41,620 nt of DNA from Comamonadaceae bacterium. Its GTDB lineage: Bacteria; Pseudomonadota; Gammaproteobacteria; Burkholderiales; Burkholderiaceae_C. Location of the stretch: the NCBI GenBank assembly GCA_947449895.1, contig CANFSO010000009.1, positions 1 to 41,620 on the forward strand, written 5' to 3'. This document shows, piece by piece, positions 21,103 to 33,133 of the stretch (the stretch's first letter is position 1; every line of letters begins with the position of its first letter). The notes beneath the pieces were generated by a model. It was not told the DNA's origin and ran no database searches. It saw only the letters and a list, made by a program, of their open reading frames with translations. A program made the position numbers and the translations under genes.

Positions 21103-21978
21103 ATGAACGAGTCCTTTGAACGCCTGATGGCGCGTGTTGAATCCTTGGTCACCCGCATTGAGTCGGTCTTGCCACAGCCCTTGAGTGCACCCGACTGGCA
21201 AGCCTCGGTGGCTTACCGTTACCGCAAGCGCAGTTCTGGTCATGGTTCACTGGAGCCGGTGAAACACTTGGGCACCATGAGCTTGTCGGACTTGAAAGAA
21301 ATCGAAGATCAAAAAGAGAAGATCAAGCGCAACACCGAGCAGTTCGTCAAGGGTGTGCCGGCCAACAACGTGCTGTTGACAGGCTCACGCGGCACCGGAA
21401 AATCTTCCTTGATCAAGGCCTGCCTGAACGAGTATTCGGCGCAAGGTTTGCGCCTCATCGAAGTGGACAAAGCCGACTTGGTGGACTTGCCGGACATCGT
21501 TGATCTGGTCTTCGGCTTGCCTGAAAAATTCATCATCTTTTGTGATGACTTGAGCTTTGAAGAGGGCGAGTCAGGCTACAAAGCACTCAAGTCCATCTTG
21601 GATGGCTCGATCGCTGCGGCCACGCCTAATGTGCTGATTTACGCCACCAGCAACCGGCGCCATTTGCTGCCCGAGTACATGACCGAAAACCTCACCTACA
21701 CCCACACAGCGGACGGTGAAGTGCATCCCGGTGAAGTGGTCGAAGAAAAAATTTCGCTGTCGGAACGCTTTGGTCTTTGGGTCAGTTTTTACCCGTTCAG
21801 CCAAGACGAATACCTGACCATCGTGGCGCAGTGGTTGACGTCGTTTGGCGTGACGACTGAGGCCATCAAAGCGGCGCAACCGGCGTCATTGGTCTGGGCC
21901 CTAGAGCGCGGCTCCCGCAGCGGTCGGGTGGCGTTCCAGTTCGCCCGCGACTACGCCGGTCAACAAACCACGGCATGA
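21103..21978 (+). CDS. DUF815-family P-loop ATPase
   Basis: NNVLLTGSRGTGKSSLIKACL (Walker A), KFIIFCDDLSFEEGESGYKALKSILDG, IYATSNRRHLLPEYM, AAA+ style. Confidence 0.9.
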   Translation: MNESFERLMARVESLVTRIESVLPQPLSAPDWQASVAYRYRKRSSGHGSLEPVKHLGTMSLSDLKEIEDQKEKIKRNTEQFVKGVPANNVLLTGSRGTGKSSLIKACLNEYSAQGLRLIEVDKADLVDLPDIVDLVFGLPEKFIIFCDDLSFEEGESGYKALKSILDGSIAAATPNVLIYATSNRRHLLPEYMTENLTYTHTADGEVHPGEVVEEKISLSERFGLWVSFYPFSQDEYLTIVAQWLTSFGVTTEAIKAAQPASLVWALERGSRSGRVAFQFARDYAGQQTTA

Positions 21979-22451
21979 GCTCGCCGCTGCTGGTGGCCGA
22001 CAAAGATCGTCCGCGCGAAGGTGGTGTTGACCGGCCTACGGTGGAAGTCGCTGTCGGCGTGCTGCTTCGCGCCGGTGGTGAGTTTTTACTGACCTCGCGC
22101 CCACCCGGCAAAGTCTATGAAGGTTACTGGGAATTCCCCGGCGGTAAGTTAGAGGCGGGCGAGAGTGTCGAGCAGGCTCTGCGGCGAGAGCTCGAAGAGG
22201 AGATCGGCATCACGATCGGTGCCGTGCACGCTTGGCGCACCGAACTGGTCGACTATCCACACGCCTTGGTGCGGCTGAATTTTTGCAAAGTCTTTGACTG
22301 GACCGGCGTTTTGCAAATGCGTGAAGGCCAGTCATTCACCTGGCAGGCGCTGCCGGTTCAAGTCCATCCGGTGCTGCCTGGCACCGTGCCGGTGTTGGAT
22401 TGGTTTGCGCAAGAGCGTGACTTTCAGGCATCGACCCATTTGCCGCTCTGA
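21975..22451 (+). CDS. mutT: NUDIX hydrolase, MutT-like 8-oxo-dGTP diphosphatase
   Basis: NUDIX box GGKLEAGESVEQALRRELEEEIGI, YEGYWEFPGGK; ATGA overlap with the DUF815 gene. Confidence 0.88.
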   Translation: MSSPLLVADKDRPREGGVDRPTVEVAVGVLLRAGGEFLLTSRPPGKVYEGYWEFPGGKLEAGESVEQALRRELEEEIGITIGAVHAWRTELVDYPHALVRLNFCKVFDWTGVLQMREGQSFTWQALPVQVHPVLPGTVPVLDWFAQERDFQASTHLPL

Positions 22452-22472
22452 GCTTTTTCGCAAGCCTTTTAG

Positions 22473-23153
22473 TCAGCTGTTGAGCTGCCATTTTTTTCGC
22501 GCTGCCAGCACCGCATCCGGATAGGGCGCTTGCCCGCGCGATCCGTTGTAGCGGCCTAAACCCATGAACACATCGCCTTGTTCGCGGTCCAGATAATGCC
22601 GCAAGATGATGCAGCCAAAGCGTAGATTGGTTTGCAGGTGAAAGAGCTTGCTGACATCGCCATCGCCGATCAGGCGAACCCAAAAAGGCATGACCTGCAT
22701 GAAGCCGCGGGCGCCCACGCTCGACACGGCGAACTTGCGAAAATGGCTCTCAACCTGAATCAGCCCTAGCACCAGCGCTACATCCAGTCCGGCACGTTTG
22801 CTTTCATACCAGACGGTTTGTGAAAATTCCTGACGGCTGTGCGGCTCAGGAATGAGGCGCACAAGCCGGTCAGCCAAAAGACTTGACCAGCGCTGGTAGT
22901 TCAGTCGGCTTTCGCTGTCGCTGAACTGGGGCACCGGCGGCGCGCGATTAGAAACAGCCGAGGTCAAGGCGGTGCGCACCGAGTCGACCAGCGGCTCTTC
23001 CAGTTGGCCGCCAGCATGGACATTCTTGCTAAACAGACCAACGCCACCCAAAAGGCCCCAAAGGCCTGTTGCCGTGACTCGCTGCAAGCAATGCCGTCGC
23101 GATATAAAGGAGGTGTCCAGTGACGGTGTTAACCGCCCTGGTAGTTCAATCAT
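22473..23153 (-). CDS. Lytic transglycosylase (SLT domain)
   Basis: [64 protein letters not shown]; overlaps the end of proS by 4 bp. Confidence 0.92.
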   Translation of the reverse strand: MIELPGRLTPSLDTSFISRRHCLQRVTATGLWGLLGGVGLFSKNVHAGGQLEEPLVDSVRTALTSAVSNRAPPVPQFSDSESRLNYQRWSSLLADRLVRLIPEPHSRQEFSQTVWYESKRAGLDVALVLGLIQVESHFRKFAVSSVGARGFMQVMPFWVRLIGDGDVSKLFHLQTNLRFGCIILRHYLDREQGDVFMGLGRYNGSRGQAPYPDAVLAARKKWQLNS

Positions 23154-24892
23154 GGTGCCAGCTTGCCCTTGAGAAAGTTGAAGACATCGACGACAGCGAC
23201 CTTGGTCGAAGCCGCGTCACGGCGATGCTGGTATTCAACCTGACCGTCTTTCAGGCCGCGGTCGCCAATCGTCACGCGGTGTGGCACGCCGATGAGTTCC
23301 CAGTCGGCAAACATGGCGCCAGGGCGCTCGCCCCGGTCGTCCAGAATCACGTCCACGCCAGCGGCCAGCAGCTCAGTGTGAAGCTTGTCGGCAGCAGCTT
23401 GCACCTCAGGGAAACGGTCTGGGCTGATAGGACAGATCACCACGGTGAACGGGGCAATCGCATCGGGCCAGATGATGCCGCGCTCATCGTGGTTTTGCTC
23501 AATCGCAGCCGCAGGCAGCCGCGTGATGCCGATGCCGTAGCAGCCCATTTCCATGAACTGGGGCTTGCCGTTTTCGTCCAAAAAAGTCGCGTTCATGGCC
23601 TGGCTGTACTTGGTGCCCAGGTAAAACACATGGCCGACTTCAATGCCGCGCTCAATCGCCAGAACGCCCAAGCCGTCGGGCGAGGCATCGCCTGCCAACA
23701 CATTGCGCAAATCGGCCACCACGGTCGGTTCCGGTAAATCGCGCACCCAGTTCACGCCGGTGAGGTGGAAGTCAACTTCGTTAGCGCCGCAAATCCAGTC
23801 ACTCATGACGGCAACTTCACGGTCAACCACCAGTGAGACCGGTTTCTTCAAGTTCAGGGGGCCGAGGTAGCCCGGTTTGCAGCCAAAATGATCTTCAACC
23901 TCGGCCAAGGTGGCGAAGCGGAAATTGGCCAAGCCTTCGATCTTGGCGACCTTGACTTCATTCATGTCGTGGTCGCCGCGCAGCAGCAGCAGCCAGACGC
24001 GGGTCTTGATGATCTCGCCGGCGGGGCCGATCTCGTCGGTGGCCAAGACCAGCGATTTGACGGTGCTTTCCAGAGGCACGCCGAGCAAAACCGCGACATC
24101 TGCGCAGGTGCTTTTGTCAGGTGTTGAGGTAAGTGTGAGGGGCTGGGACGCTGCTTGGCGCGGGCCGGCAGGTGCCAATGACTCAGCCTTTTCCATGTTG
24201 GCGGCGTAGTCGCTGCTAGGGCAGTAAACGATGGCGTCTTCGCCGGTGGCGGCGATCACCTGAAACTCTTCGCTCAGGTCGCCACCGATGGCGCCGCTGT
24301 CGGCCGCGACGGCACGGTAGCGCAGACCGAAGCGGTCAAAAATTTGACGGTAAGCCTGCGCCATATTTTGGTAGCTGAGCTTGGCCGCTGTCGGGTTGCG
24401 ATCAAAACTGTAGGCGTCCTTCATGGTGAATTCACGCCCACGCATCAGGCCAAAACGCGGACGCCGTTCGTCACGAAACTTGGTCTGAATTTGGTAGAGG
24501 TTTCTTGGCAGCTGCTTGTAGCTGCGGATGTCTTGACGCATCACGTCGGTGATGACTTCTTCGCTGGTCGGTTGTATGACAAAGTCGCGGCCATGCCGGT
24601 CCTTGATGCGCAGCATTTCAGGGCCCATCTTTTCAAAGCGCCCGGTTTCTTGCCAGAGTTCAGCCGGCTGGATGACCGGCATGGCCATTTCGACGGCGCC
24701 AGCGCGGTTCATTTCTTCGCGCACGATGGCCTCGACTTTGCGAATCACGCGCAGGCCCATCGGCATGTAGTTGTAGATGCCGGCGCCCAGCTTTTTGATC
24801 ATGCCGGCGCGCATCATCAGTTGGTGGCTGACGACTTCGGCGTCGGCTGGCGCTTCCTTGAGCGTCGAGATGAAGAACTGGGATGCTTTCAT
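23150..24892 (-). CDS. proS: Prolyl-tRNA synthetase, bacterial type with INS editing domain
   Basis: [104 protein letters not shown]. Confidence 0.97.
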   Translation of the reverse strand: MKASQFFISTLKEAPADAEVVSHQLMMRAGMIKKLGAGIYNYMPMGLRVIRKVEAIVREEMNRAGAVEMAMPVIQPAELWQETGRFEKMGPEMLRIKDRHGRDFVIQPTSEEVITDVMRQDIRSYKQLPRNLYQIQTKFRDERRPRFGLMRGREFTMKDAYSFDRNPTAAKLSYQNMAQAYRQIFDRFGLRYRAVAADSGAIGGDLSEEFQVIAATGEDAIVYCPSSDYAANMEKAESLAPAGPRQAASQPLTLTSTPDKSTCADVAVLLGVPLESTVKSLVLATDEIGPAGEIIKTRVWLLLLRGDHDMNEVKVAKIEGLANFRFATLAEVEDHFGCKPGYLGPLNLKKPVSLVVDREVAVMSDWICGANEVDFHLTGVNWVRDLPEPTVVADLRNVLAGDASPDGLGVLAIERGIEVGHVFYLGTKYSQAMNATFLDENGKPQFMEMGCYGIGITRLPAAAIEQNHDERGIIWPDAIAPFTVVICPISPDRFPEVQAAADKLHTELLAAGVDVILDDRGERPGAMFADWELIGVPHRVTIGDRGLKDGQVEYQHRRDAASTKVAVVDVFNFLKGKLAP

Positions 24893-24997
24893 TGGGGCGT
24901 ATTTTCTGAGGTTGGATCACTGTAGCCGGTAGCAAGCTTGGCGCTAGGGCTTTCGCTGTGCATAATGGACTCAGTTTAAAAATTTTGAGGTTTGATT

Positions 24998-25687
24998 ATG
25001 CTCGACCGCGATGGCTTCAGGCCTAACGTCGGGATCATCTTGCTCAACCAGAAAAGTCAGGTATTTTGGGGCAAGCGTATCCGTACCCACTCGTGGCAAT
25101 TTCCACAAGGTGGCATTGACCGGGGCGAAAATCCCGAGCAAGCCATGCTTCGTGAATTGCACGAAGAAGTGGGGCTGATGCCACAGCATGTGCAAGTGCT
25201 TGCTCGAACCCGGGACTGGTTGCGTTACGAGGTACCTGACCGGTTTATCCGCCGCGATGCACGCGGACATTACAAAGGCCAGAAGCAAATCTGGTTCTTG
25301 CTGCAATTGGTTGGCCACGACTGGGACCTGAACCTGCGTGCCACCGACCATCCCGAATTCGATGCTTGGCGCTGGAATGATTACTGGGTGCCTCTGGAGG
25401 CCGTGGTCGAATTCAAACGGGGCGTTTATGAAATGGCGTTGACCGAGTTGTCACGTTATGTGCCGCGTCTTGAGTTCCGTGAGGAAGCCCGCATCGATCA
25501 TCGCAACCGTTACTTGCGCGGCGGTATTCGCCAGCGCGAAGCCGGTCAAACACACGGCGCTGACGGTTTTTCGCATTACACCTCGCATGGTGGCGCATCA
25601 TCATTTGAGTTGCCGCCGGGTGCCAGCTTTGACCCTGATCCGCAAACCAACCTCATGCCTGCTGCTGCCGATGAGCGAGAGGCTTAA
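24998..25687 (+). CDS. rppH: RNA pyrophosphohydrolase
   Basis: [60 protein letters not shown]. Confidence 0.95.
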   Translation: MLDRDGFRPNVGIILLNQKSQVFWGKRIRTHSWQFPQGGIDRGENPEQAMLRELHEEVGLMPQHVQVLARTRDWLRYEVPDRFIRRDARGHYKGQKQIWFLLQLVGHDWDLNLRATDHPEFDAWRWNDYWVPLEAVVEFKRGVYEMALTELSRYVPRLEFREEARIDHRNRYLRGGIRQREAGQTHGADGFSHYTSHGGASSFELPPGASFDPDPQTNLMPAAADEREA

Positions 25688-25708
25688 CTGTTTCAGTGGT
25701 TGAGCTGA

Positions 25709-26845
25709 TCAGCGATTCAGAACAAGATTGGTCCGATGGACCATTTCTGGCTCTCCGGTGTAACCCAGCAGGCGCTCAAACTCAGCCGACGATTTACGGC
25801 AGATGAGGCGCGCTTCTGCGCTTGAGTAATTGGACAAGCCGCGAGCAATTTCCAGTCCGTCTGCATCTCGTACGGCGATCACATCGCCGCGTGAAAACTC
25901 ACCCTGAACAGCGGTCATCCCAATCGGCAGCAAGCTCTTGTCCTCATCGCGCACTTTGACCACCGCACCCGCGTCGATCAGCACAGAGCCGCGCATTTGC
26001 AGGTGATCGGCCATCCATGTTTTGCGCGCATGCTTCTTGGGGGTTTGCGCCACCAACAGCGTGCCGATGGCTTCACCGCGCGTCAGGCGCAGCAGGGCGT
26101 CTGGCTCACGCCCCCAAGCGATGACGGTGGAGGCGCCAGAACCGGCAGCTCGCTTGGCCGCCAAAATCTTGGTCAGCATGCCACCTTTGCCAATGCTGGA
26201 ACCAGCACCACCGGCCATGGCTTCCAACGCGGGGTCACCGGCTTGCGCCTCGTGCACCAGCGTTGCGTTGGCGTCTTTGCGAGGGTCTGCCGTGAAGAGT
26301 CCTTTTTGGTCGGTCAAGATGATCAGGACATCAGCCTCGACTAAGTTGGCGACCAGCGCGCCCAAGGTGTCGTTGTCGCCAAACTTGATCTCGTCGTTGA
26401 CGACGGTGTCGTTCTCGTTGATGACCGGCACGACGCCCAACTGGAGTAAGGTGAGCAGGGTCGAGCGGGCGTTCAAATAGCGTTCGCGGTCGGCGAGGTC
26501 GGCATGCGTCAGCAGCACTTGGGCGCTGCCAATGCCGTTTTCACGCAGCTTGCTTTCGTAAACTTGCACCAAGCCCATTTGGCCAACAGCAGCGGCGGCC
26601 TGTAATTCGTGAATGGCTTTGGGGCGGTTGCTCCAGCCAAGGCGTTTCATGCCTTCAGCAATGGCGCCGCTGCTGACCATGATGACTTCACGGCCGTCTT
26701 GTACCAGTTGCGCGAGTTGCTTGCACCACAAGCCTATGGCTTCGGCATCAAGACCCCGGCCTTCGTCGGTGACCAAGCTGGAGCCGACTTTCACCACGAT
26801 GCGTTTGGCGTTCAGCAGGACGGGTGACAAAGCGGCTGCAGACAT
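25709..26845 (-). CDS. proB: Glutamate 5-kinase with C-terminal PUA domain
   Basis: [75 protein letters not shown]. Confidence 0.97.
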   Translation of the reverse strand: MSAAALSPVLLNAKRIVVKVGSSLVTDEGRGLDAEAIGLWCKQLAQLVQDGREVIMVSSGAIAEGMKRLGWSNRPKAIHELQAAAAVGQMGLVQVYESKLRENGIGSAQVLLTHADLADRERYLNARSTLLTLLQLGVVPVINENDTVVNDEIKFGDNDTLGALVANLVEADVLIILTDQKGLFTADPRKDANATLVHEAQAGDPALEAMAGGAGSSIGKGGMLTKILAAKRAAGSGASTVIAWGREPDALLRLTRGEAIGTLLVAQTPKKHARKTWMADHLQMRGSVLIDAGAVVKVRDEDKSLLPIGMTAVQGEFSRGDVIAVRDADGLEIARGLSNYSSAEARLICRKSSAEFERLLGYTGEPEMVHRTNLVLNR

Positions 26846-26857
26846 GTGCGGGACTCT

Positions 26858-27937
26858 TCAGTGATCGGCGGGTGGTTGGTCCAAAGGAAAGCGTGGATCG
26901 ATTTCTTCTGGCGGTTGTTCGCTTTTTTGAACGGCTTTGACGTGCTGGTAAATGGCCTTGACCAAATGCTCGCACCCTTCGCGGGTCAAGGCCGAGATCT
27001 CAAACACGGGACCCTTGAATTTGAAGCGCTTGACGAAGTCTTTGACGAGCGCTGCGCGCTTCTCTGGCTCTACCATGTCGAGCTTGTTCAGGACCAGCCA
27101 GCGTGGCTTTTTGAACAATTCTTCGTCGTACTTTTTCAGCTCGCCGACAATCGCCTTGGCTTGTTTGACCGGATCGATGCTGTCATCAAACGGGGCCATG
27201 TCCACAATATGCAGCAGTAGACGCGTGCGCTGCAGGTGGCGCAAAAAGAGGTGGCCCAGTCCGGCGCCTTCAGAGGCACCTTCAATCAAACCTGGCAAGT
27301 CGGCCACCACAAAGCTTTGCTCAGGGCCGACCCGCACCACACCCAGATTTGGGTGCAGCGTGGTGAATGGATAGTCCGCAATGCGCGGCCGTGCATTTGA
27401 CACAGCCGTGATGAATGTTGATTTACCGGCGTTGGGCATGCCGAGCAAGCCGACGTCGGCCAGAACCTTCAGCTCTAGCTTCAGGCTCTTGTGCTCGCCT
27501 GGCCAGCCGGGTGTCTTGGTGCGCGGTGCGCGGTTGGTCGAGCTTTTGAAGCGCAAGTTACCGAAACCGCCGTCGCCGCCTTTGGCAATCAGAACTTCTT
27601 CACCGGGCACCAGCAACTCAAAGAGGATGTCGCCGGTTTCGGCGTCCGTCATGATCGTGCCGACAGGCATTTTCAGGACAATGTCGTCGCCCTTGGCGCC
27701 AAACATGTCCGAGCCCTTACCGTGCTCTCCGCCGTGTGCGTTGTGACGGCGGGAAAACCTGAAATCAACCAAGGTATTTAGATTGGAGTCGGCAACCGCA
27801 TAAATATGACCGCCGCGGCCGCCATCACCACCATTCGGGCCGCCAAATTCTTTGTACTTCTCATGCCTAAATGAGACGCAGCCGTTGCCCCCATCGCCAG
27901 CGGCAATGTCAATATATGCTTCGTCAACAAATTTCAT
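26858..27937 (-). CDS. obgE: Obg-family GTPase
   Basis: [94 protein letters not shown]. Confidence 0.98.
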   Translation of the reverse strand: MKFVDEAYIDIAAGDGGNGCVSFRHEKYKEFGGPNGGDGGRGGHIYAVADSNLNTLVDFRFSRRHNAHGGEHGKGSDMFGAKGDDIVLKMPVGTIMTDAETGDILFELLVPGEEVLIAKGGDGGFGNLRFKSSTNRAPRTKTPGWPGEHKSLKLELKVLADVGLLGMPNAGKSTFITAVSNARPRIADYPFTTLHPNLGVVRVGPEQSFVVADLPGLIEGASEGAGLGHLFLRHLQRTRLLLHIVDMAPFDDSIDPVKQAKAIVGELKKYDEELFKKPRWLVLNKLDMVEPEKRAALVKDFVKRFKFKGPVFEISALTREGCEHLVKAIYQHVKAVQKSEQPPEEIDPRFPLDQPPADH

Positions 27938-28050
27938 GATGATTGTCCCGATCTACCTGATGGTGCCGAGTTCGGTCCTAAGTTTACAAAATCAAGGGTG
28001 GCTTGAACTGCCACCTTAACCAGAAAAATCCCCTGATGCACAGTCAGAAA

Positions 28051-28076
28051 CAAAAAAGCCCCGGCTGGCGGGGCTT
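28051..28076 (-). terminator. Rho-independent terminator downstream of rpmA
   Basis: Minus strand reads AAGCCCCGCCAGCCGGGGCTTTTTTG: GC-rich stem and T-tract. Confidence 0.85.
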
Positions 28077-28098
28077 CGATGCCATCGAAGTGATCAGC

Positions 28099-28356
28099 TT
28101 AAGCTGGTGTCACGTTGACGGTGTGCTTGTTCAAAGCGCCCTTGACAGCAAAGGAAACCTTGCCACCAACCAACGCAAAGAGGGTGTGGTCTTTGCCGAT
28201 GCCGACATTGACGCCCGGATGGAACTTGGTGCCGCGCTGGCGAACAATGATGCTGCCTGCGTTGATGACTTCGCCACCGAACTTCTTGACGCCGAGCATC
28301 TTGGGCTGTGAATCACGCCCGTTTCGCGTAGAGCCGCCGCCTTTTTTCTGTGCCAT
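28099..28356 (-). CDS. rpmA: 50S ribosomal protein L27
   Basis: [48 protein letters not shown]. Confidence 0.98.
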   Translation of the reverse strand: MAQKKGGGSTRNGRDSQPKMLGVKKFGGEVINAGSIIVRQRGTKFHPGVNVGIGKDHTLFALVGGKVSFAVKGALNKHTVNVTPA

Positions 28357-28382
28357 TTTCCGTTACTCCTGGTACTGGCTGC

Positions 28383-28694
28383 TTAGCCGGCGATGACGCC
28401 GATTTGCAGTTCAGTGAAATTCTGCCGATGACCTTGGCGCTTTTGGTAGTGCTTACGACGGCGCATCTTGAAGATGCGCACTTTGTCGTGCCGACCATGG
28501 GCTAGGACTGTGACTGTAACTGTTGCACCGGACACCAAGGGGGTACCAATTTTGATATCACTGCCGTCGCCGACTGCCAATACCTGATCGATAACAATCT
28601 CTTGGCCTACGTCCGCAGCAATCTGTTCTACTTTAATTTTTTCACCAGTAGCAACTTTGTATTGTTTGCCACCGGTTTTTATGACCGCGTACAT
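28383..28694 (-). CDS. rplU: 50S ribosomal protein L21
   Basis: [23 protein letters not shown]...[24 protein letters not shown]. Start set to 28694 rather than 28787. Confidence 0.97.
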   Translation of the reverse strand: MYAVIKTGGKQYKVATGEKIKVEQIAADVGQEIVIDQVLAVGDGSDIKIGTPLVSGATVTVTVLAHGRHDKVRIFKMRRRKHYQKRQGHRQNFTELQIGVIAG

Positions 28695-28752
28695 GTAAGA
28701 CCTCTTCAATTTTCGAATTGAGTTCTGCAGACGGATTTCCGCAGAGCCCTCG

Positions 28753-28782
28753 ATTATAGCCTTGACTGGAAAGTCTTGTCGA
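28753..28782 (-). promoter_or_regulatory. Putative sigma70 promoter for rplU-rpmA
   Basis: Minus strand TCGACA - 18 bp - TATAAT, about 60 bp upstream of the rplU start. Confidence 0.6.
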
Positions 28783-28895
28783 GCCATATTTTTCGTCTGT
28801 CCTGCCTTCAGCCGTCAATGCATTGTGAGCCCTGCGCTACGGTCGTCAAACGCGATCTTCCTATAATTACTTCAAATTCTGGTCTGGACTTCCCC

Positions 28896-29879
28896 TTGTC
28901 TCTCAATTCTTCAAGTACCGCCGCCGCTTTGGCGCTTATCGCTAATGACATGCGCGGCATGGATGCTGTTGTCGAGCAGCGGCTCAGTTCGGACGTCGTC
29001 CTGATCGGTCAGATTTCCCGCTACATCGTGGCGGCGGGAGGCAAGCGTCTGCGGCCGGCTTTGCTGCTGCTGATGTGCGGTGCGCTCGGCTACAAGGGCG
29101 AGCAGCGCTTCAACTTGGCTGCGGTGGTCGAGTTCATTCATACCGCTACTTTGCTGCACGACGATGTGGTGGATGAGTCGACCTTGCGGCGCGGCCGTGA
29201 GACGGCTAACGAGGCTTTTGGCAATCCCGCCAGTGTGCTGGTCGGTGATTTTTTGTATTCGCGGGCCTTCCAGATGATGGTTGATGCAGGTGACATGCGT
29301 ATCATGCGCACTCTTGCTGAGGCGACTAACGTGATTGCCGAAGGCGAAGTCCAGCAACTTATGAACATGCACGATGCGAGTCTTTCTGAAGCAGACTATG
29401 TGCGGGTGATTCGCTCAAAAACGGCCAAGTTGTTTGAGGCCTGTGCGCGCATCGCCGCCTTGCTGGCGGGCTCCACTCCGGCGGTTGAGGCTGCTTGCGC
29501 GGACTATGGGCAGGCCCTCGGCACGGCTTTTCAGGTCATAGACGACGTGCTTGATTACGACGGTGATGTGTCCGAAATGGGTAAAAACTTGGGTGACGAT
29601 TTGCGCGAGGGCAAAGTCACACTGCCGCTGATCATTGCGATGCAGCGCGGCACGGAGCACGAGCGTGACACGCTGCGCCATGCTATTGAGACAGGTGGAA
29701 CTGAGAAAATGGCTGAAATTGTCGCTATTGTTCAGACTACCGGTGCTCTCGATGCGACCCGCGCATGCGCGGCTACAGAGGCGCAGCGGGCGATGGACGC
29801 GTTGGCTACTCTGCCTGCCAATGATTACCGCTCGGCATTGATGAATCTGGCTTCCCAATTGCTGGAACGGCGTGCTTGA
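28896..29879 (+). CDS. ispB: Polyprenyl (octaprenyl) diphosphate synthase
   Basis: GGKRLRPALLLLMCG, LLHDDVVDESTLRRGRETANEAFGNPASVLVGDFLYSRAF, IDDVLDYDGD, GDDLREGKVTLPLI. TTG start at 28896 is the best guess; the ORF is open back to 28776. Confidence 0.92.
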   Translation: MSLNSSSTAAALALIANDMRGMDAVVEQRLSSDVVLIGQISRYIVAAGGKRLRPALLLLMCGALGYKGEQRFNLAAVVEFIHTATLLHDDVVDESTLRRGRETANEAFGNPASVLVGDFLYSRAFQMMVDAGDMRIMRTLAEATNVIAEGEVQQLMNMHDASLSEADYVRVIRSKTAKLFEACARIAALLAGSTPAVEAACADYGQALGTAFQVIDDVLDYDGDVSEMGKNLGDDLREGKVTLPLIIAMQRGTEHERDTLRHAIETGGTEKMAEIVAIVQTTGALDATRACAATEAQRAMDALATLPANDYRSALMNLASQLLERRA

Positions 29880-30157
29880 ATAATTGGTTCGTCTTGATAA
29901 ATCGCAACTCACATCAATATAGTCGCCGTATGATTTCTTTGTAGGAGTCCTATTCCGTGTGTATTCATTGCATCAATTTTTTAAAATATTTTCTGAGCTA
30001 AGTAAGCTTGCCTAGTTACCTATGGTTATAAAAATGAAAAATCTGAGTTTTTCTTGAAAAAGGTAACGGTGTGTTCTGGGGACTAAATTCAAGAAGGTAT
30101 CCCTATGTAATGGGCCGACCAATAGTTTAGAATCTAGTTTTAATCAAAGGATCACAG

Positions 30158-30454
30158 ATGAGCTCTTTAAAAGACCTGCTATCGCAAATTGAATCACTGC
30201 AAAATCAAGTGACTGAAGTTCGCCAGCGCGAGGTTGGTGAGGCGATAGCCAAAGTTCGTGCAATTATTGAAGAAAACCAACTCACTGTCGGTGATGTGTT
30301 TCCAAGTGGCAAGGCAAAATCTGCGGCTAAGAAGACTGGTAAAGTCGCCGCTAAATACCGTGACCCAATCAGCGGAAACACTTGGAGTGGTCGTGGCTTG
30401 GCTCCTAAATGGTTGGCTGGTAAGAATAAGGCTGATTTCTTGATCGCTGCTTGA
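30158..30454 (+). CDS. H-NS family nucleoid-associated protein
   Basis: 98 aa: N-terminal coiled-coil (LKDLLSQIESLQNQVTEVRQREVGEAIAKVRAII), C-terminal DNA-binding motif KYRDPISGNTWSGRGLAPKWL; RBS-like aaagga upstream. Confidence 0.93.
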   Translation: MSSLKDLLSQIESLQNQVTEVRQREVGEAIAKVRAIIEENQLTVGDVFPSGKAKSAAKKTGKVAAKYRDPISGNTWSGRGLAPKWLAGKNKADFLIAA

Positions 30455-30484
30455 TCGTCCATCGATCCATTTACATCCCTCTTT

Positions 30485-30515
30485 AAAAAGCCCACTTTAT
30501 AGTGGGCTTTTTTTG
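30485..30515 (+). terminator. Rho-independent terminator after the H-NS-like gene
   Basis: AAAGCCCACT-ttat-AGTGGGCTTT stem-loop followed by a T-tract (perfect arms). Confidence 0.9.
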
Positions 30516-30739
30516 TTTCTTATGATTGGATAAATACGCCCAATCAATAGGAATAGGCCCTCAATTTGAGGGAAGTCGAAGTTTTATACTTGAAGCGTGG
30601 CTGAAACGTTTATGCACTCACTTTGTTCTGTTTCGGGAGATGTAGTTATTAGATTTACATTCCGTCTCTCTTCGGCGATGATCGGCCATGAATCAGAAAG
30701 AAGACCATCGAAGCCGATGACACACCAGCGGTCACGTTT

Positions 30740-31882
<1,143 letters not shown>

Positions 31883-31903
31883 CCAAACTGCAGACAAGAA
31901 TCT

Positions 31904-33133
31904 TTGAACTTCATGACCCTATCTACAGTTTCACATCCACTTCACGATGGTGTCTTCGAATGGGAGGGTAACAACCGCGATGGCAATCCAGTGCGCGGTC
32001 AAATTCGGGCGATGGGCGAAAATCATGCGATAGCTGTTTTAAGGCGGCAGGGCGTTCAACCACTGAAAGTTTCGCGACAGCGACAGGCATCAGGCCGCTC
32101 TGTTTCACCTAACGACGTGGCTGCTTTCACTAGGCAGTTGGCGACCATGATGAAAGCTGGCGTGCCGCTACTCCAATGCTTTGACATCGTGGGCCGTGGT
32201 CACAGTAATTCGCGCATGGTCAGATTGCTCAGTGATATCCGTAGCGATGTCGAAACCGGTACATCCTTAAGCTTTGCTTTTGGCAAGCACCCGTCTCATT
32301 TTAATTCGCTCTACTGCAATCTGGTGGCGGCAGGTGAGGCCGCCGGTATTTTGGATGCGTTGCTGGACCGCTTGGCGGTCTATATGGAAAAGACAGAAGC
32401 AATGAAATCGAAGGTTCGGTCCGCTTTGAGTTATCCGGCCGCAGTCATGAGCGTAGCGCTTGTCGTGATTGGGATCATCATGATCGTCGTTATCCCGGCG
32501 TTTAAGAGCGTTTTCTCGTCGTTCGGTGCTGAGCTGCCGGCACCCACTCTTTTGGTTTTGGGGGTCAGTGAGTTTTTTGTAGATTACTGGTGGCTCATGG
32601 TCGGGGCTGGGGGTGTCAGTTCTTATACTTTGTGTCGCATGTGGCGGCATAGCGAGAGATTGCAAAGGTTGATGGACCGATGGATATTGACGTTGCCAGT
32701 CTTTGGTGTACTTCTCGAAAAGGCTTGCATTGCCAGATGGACAAGAACGCTTTCAACGATGTTTGCTGCCGGTGTGCCGCTCTTGGAGTCACTGGGGTTA
32801 GCGGGCGGAACCACCGGGAATTCTGTCTATGCGCAGGCAACAGTCAATATTCAAGAAAAAGTGTCGGCCGGGGTTAGTTTGAATGCCGCCATGGCGCAAA
32901 CGGGTGTGTTTCCAAGCATGGTGGTGCAGATGTGTGCGATTGGGGAAGAGTCAGGATCGTTGGATCACATGCTGGGCAAAGCGGCAGATTTTTTTGAGAC
33001 TGAAGTGGATCAAAAGATTGCCGTCTTGGCAAGTCTGATGGAGCCCTTCATCATCGTGGTTCTTGGATCGCTGATTGGTGGGATTGTGATCTCGATGTAT
33101 CTGCCGATCTTCGAACTCGGGCAGGTGATCTGA
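31904..33133 (+). CDS. pilC: Type IV pilus inner-membrane platform protein PilC
   Basis: T2SSF repeats: AFTRQLATMMKAGVPLLQCFDIVGRG, RWTRTLSTMFAAGVPLLESLGLAG, MCAIGEESGSLDHMLGKAADFFE. ATG at 31913 is an alternative start. Confidence 0.95.
   Translation: MNFMTLSTVSHPLHDGVFEWEGNNRDGNPVRGQIRAMGENHAIAVLRRQGVQPLKVSRQRQASGRSVSPNDVAAFTRQLATMMKAGVPLLQCFDIVGRGHSNSRMVRLLSDIRSDVETGTSLSFAFGKHPSHFNSLYCNLVAAGEAAGILDALLDRLAVYMEKTEAMKSKVRSALSYPAAVMSVALVVIGIIMIVVIPAFKSVFSSFGAELPAPTLLVLGVSEFFVDYWWLMVGAGGVSSYTLCRMWRHSERLQRLMDRWILTLPVFGVLLEKACIARWTRTLSTMFAAGVPLLESLGLAGGTTGNSVYAQATVNIQEKVSAGVSLNAAMAQTGVFPSMVVQMCAIGEESGSLDHMLGKAADFFETEVDQKIAVLASLMEPFIIVVLGSLIGGIVISMYLPIFELGQVI

Noticed and set aside
30688-30712. 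Possible single frameshift joining ATG AAT CAG AAA GAA GAC to ATC GAA GCC (MNQKED-IEADDTP)
   Set aside because: Would add only six codons and still leave the N1 domain missing; no evidence of slippery sequence.
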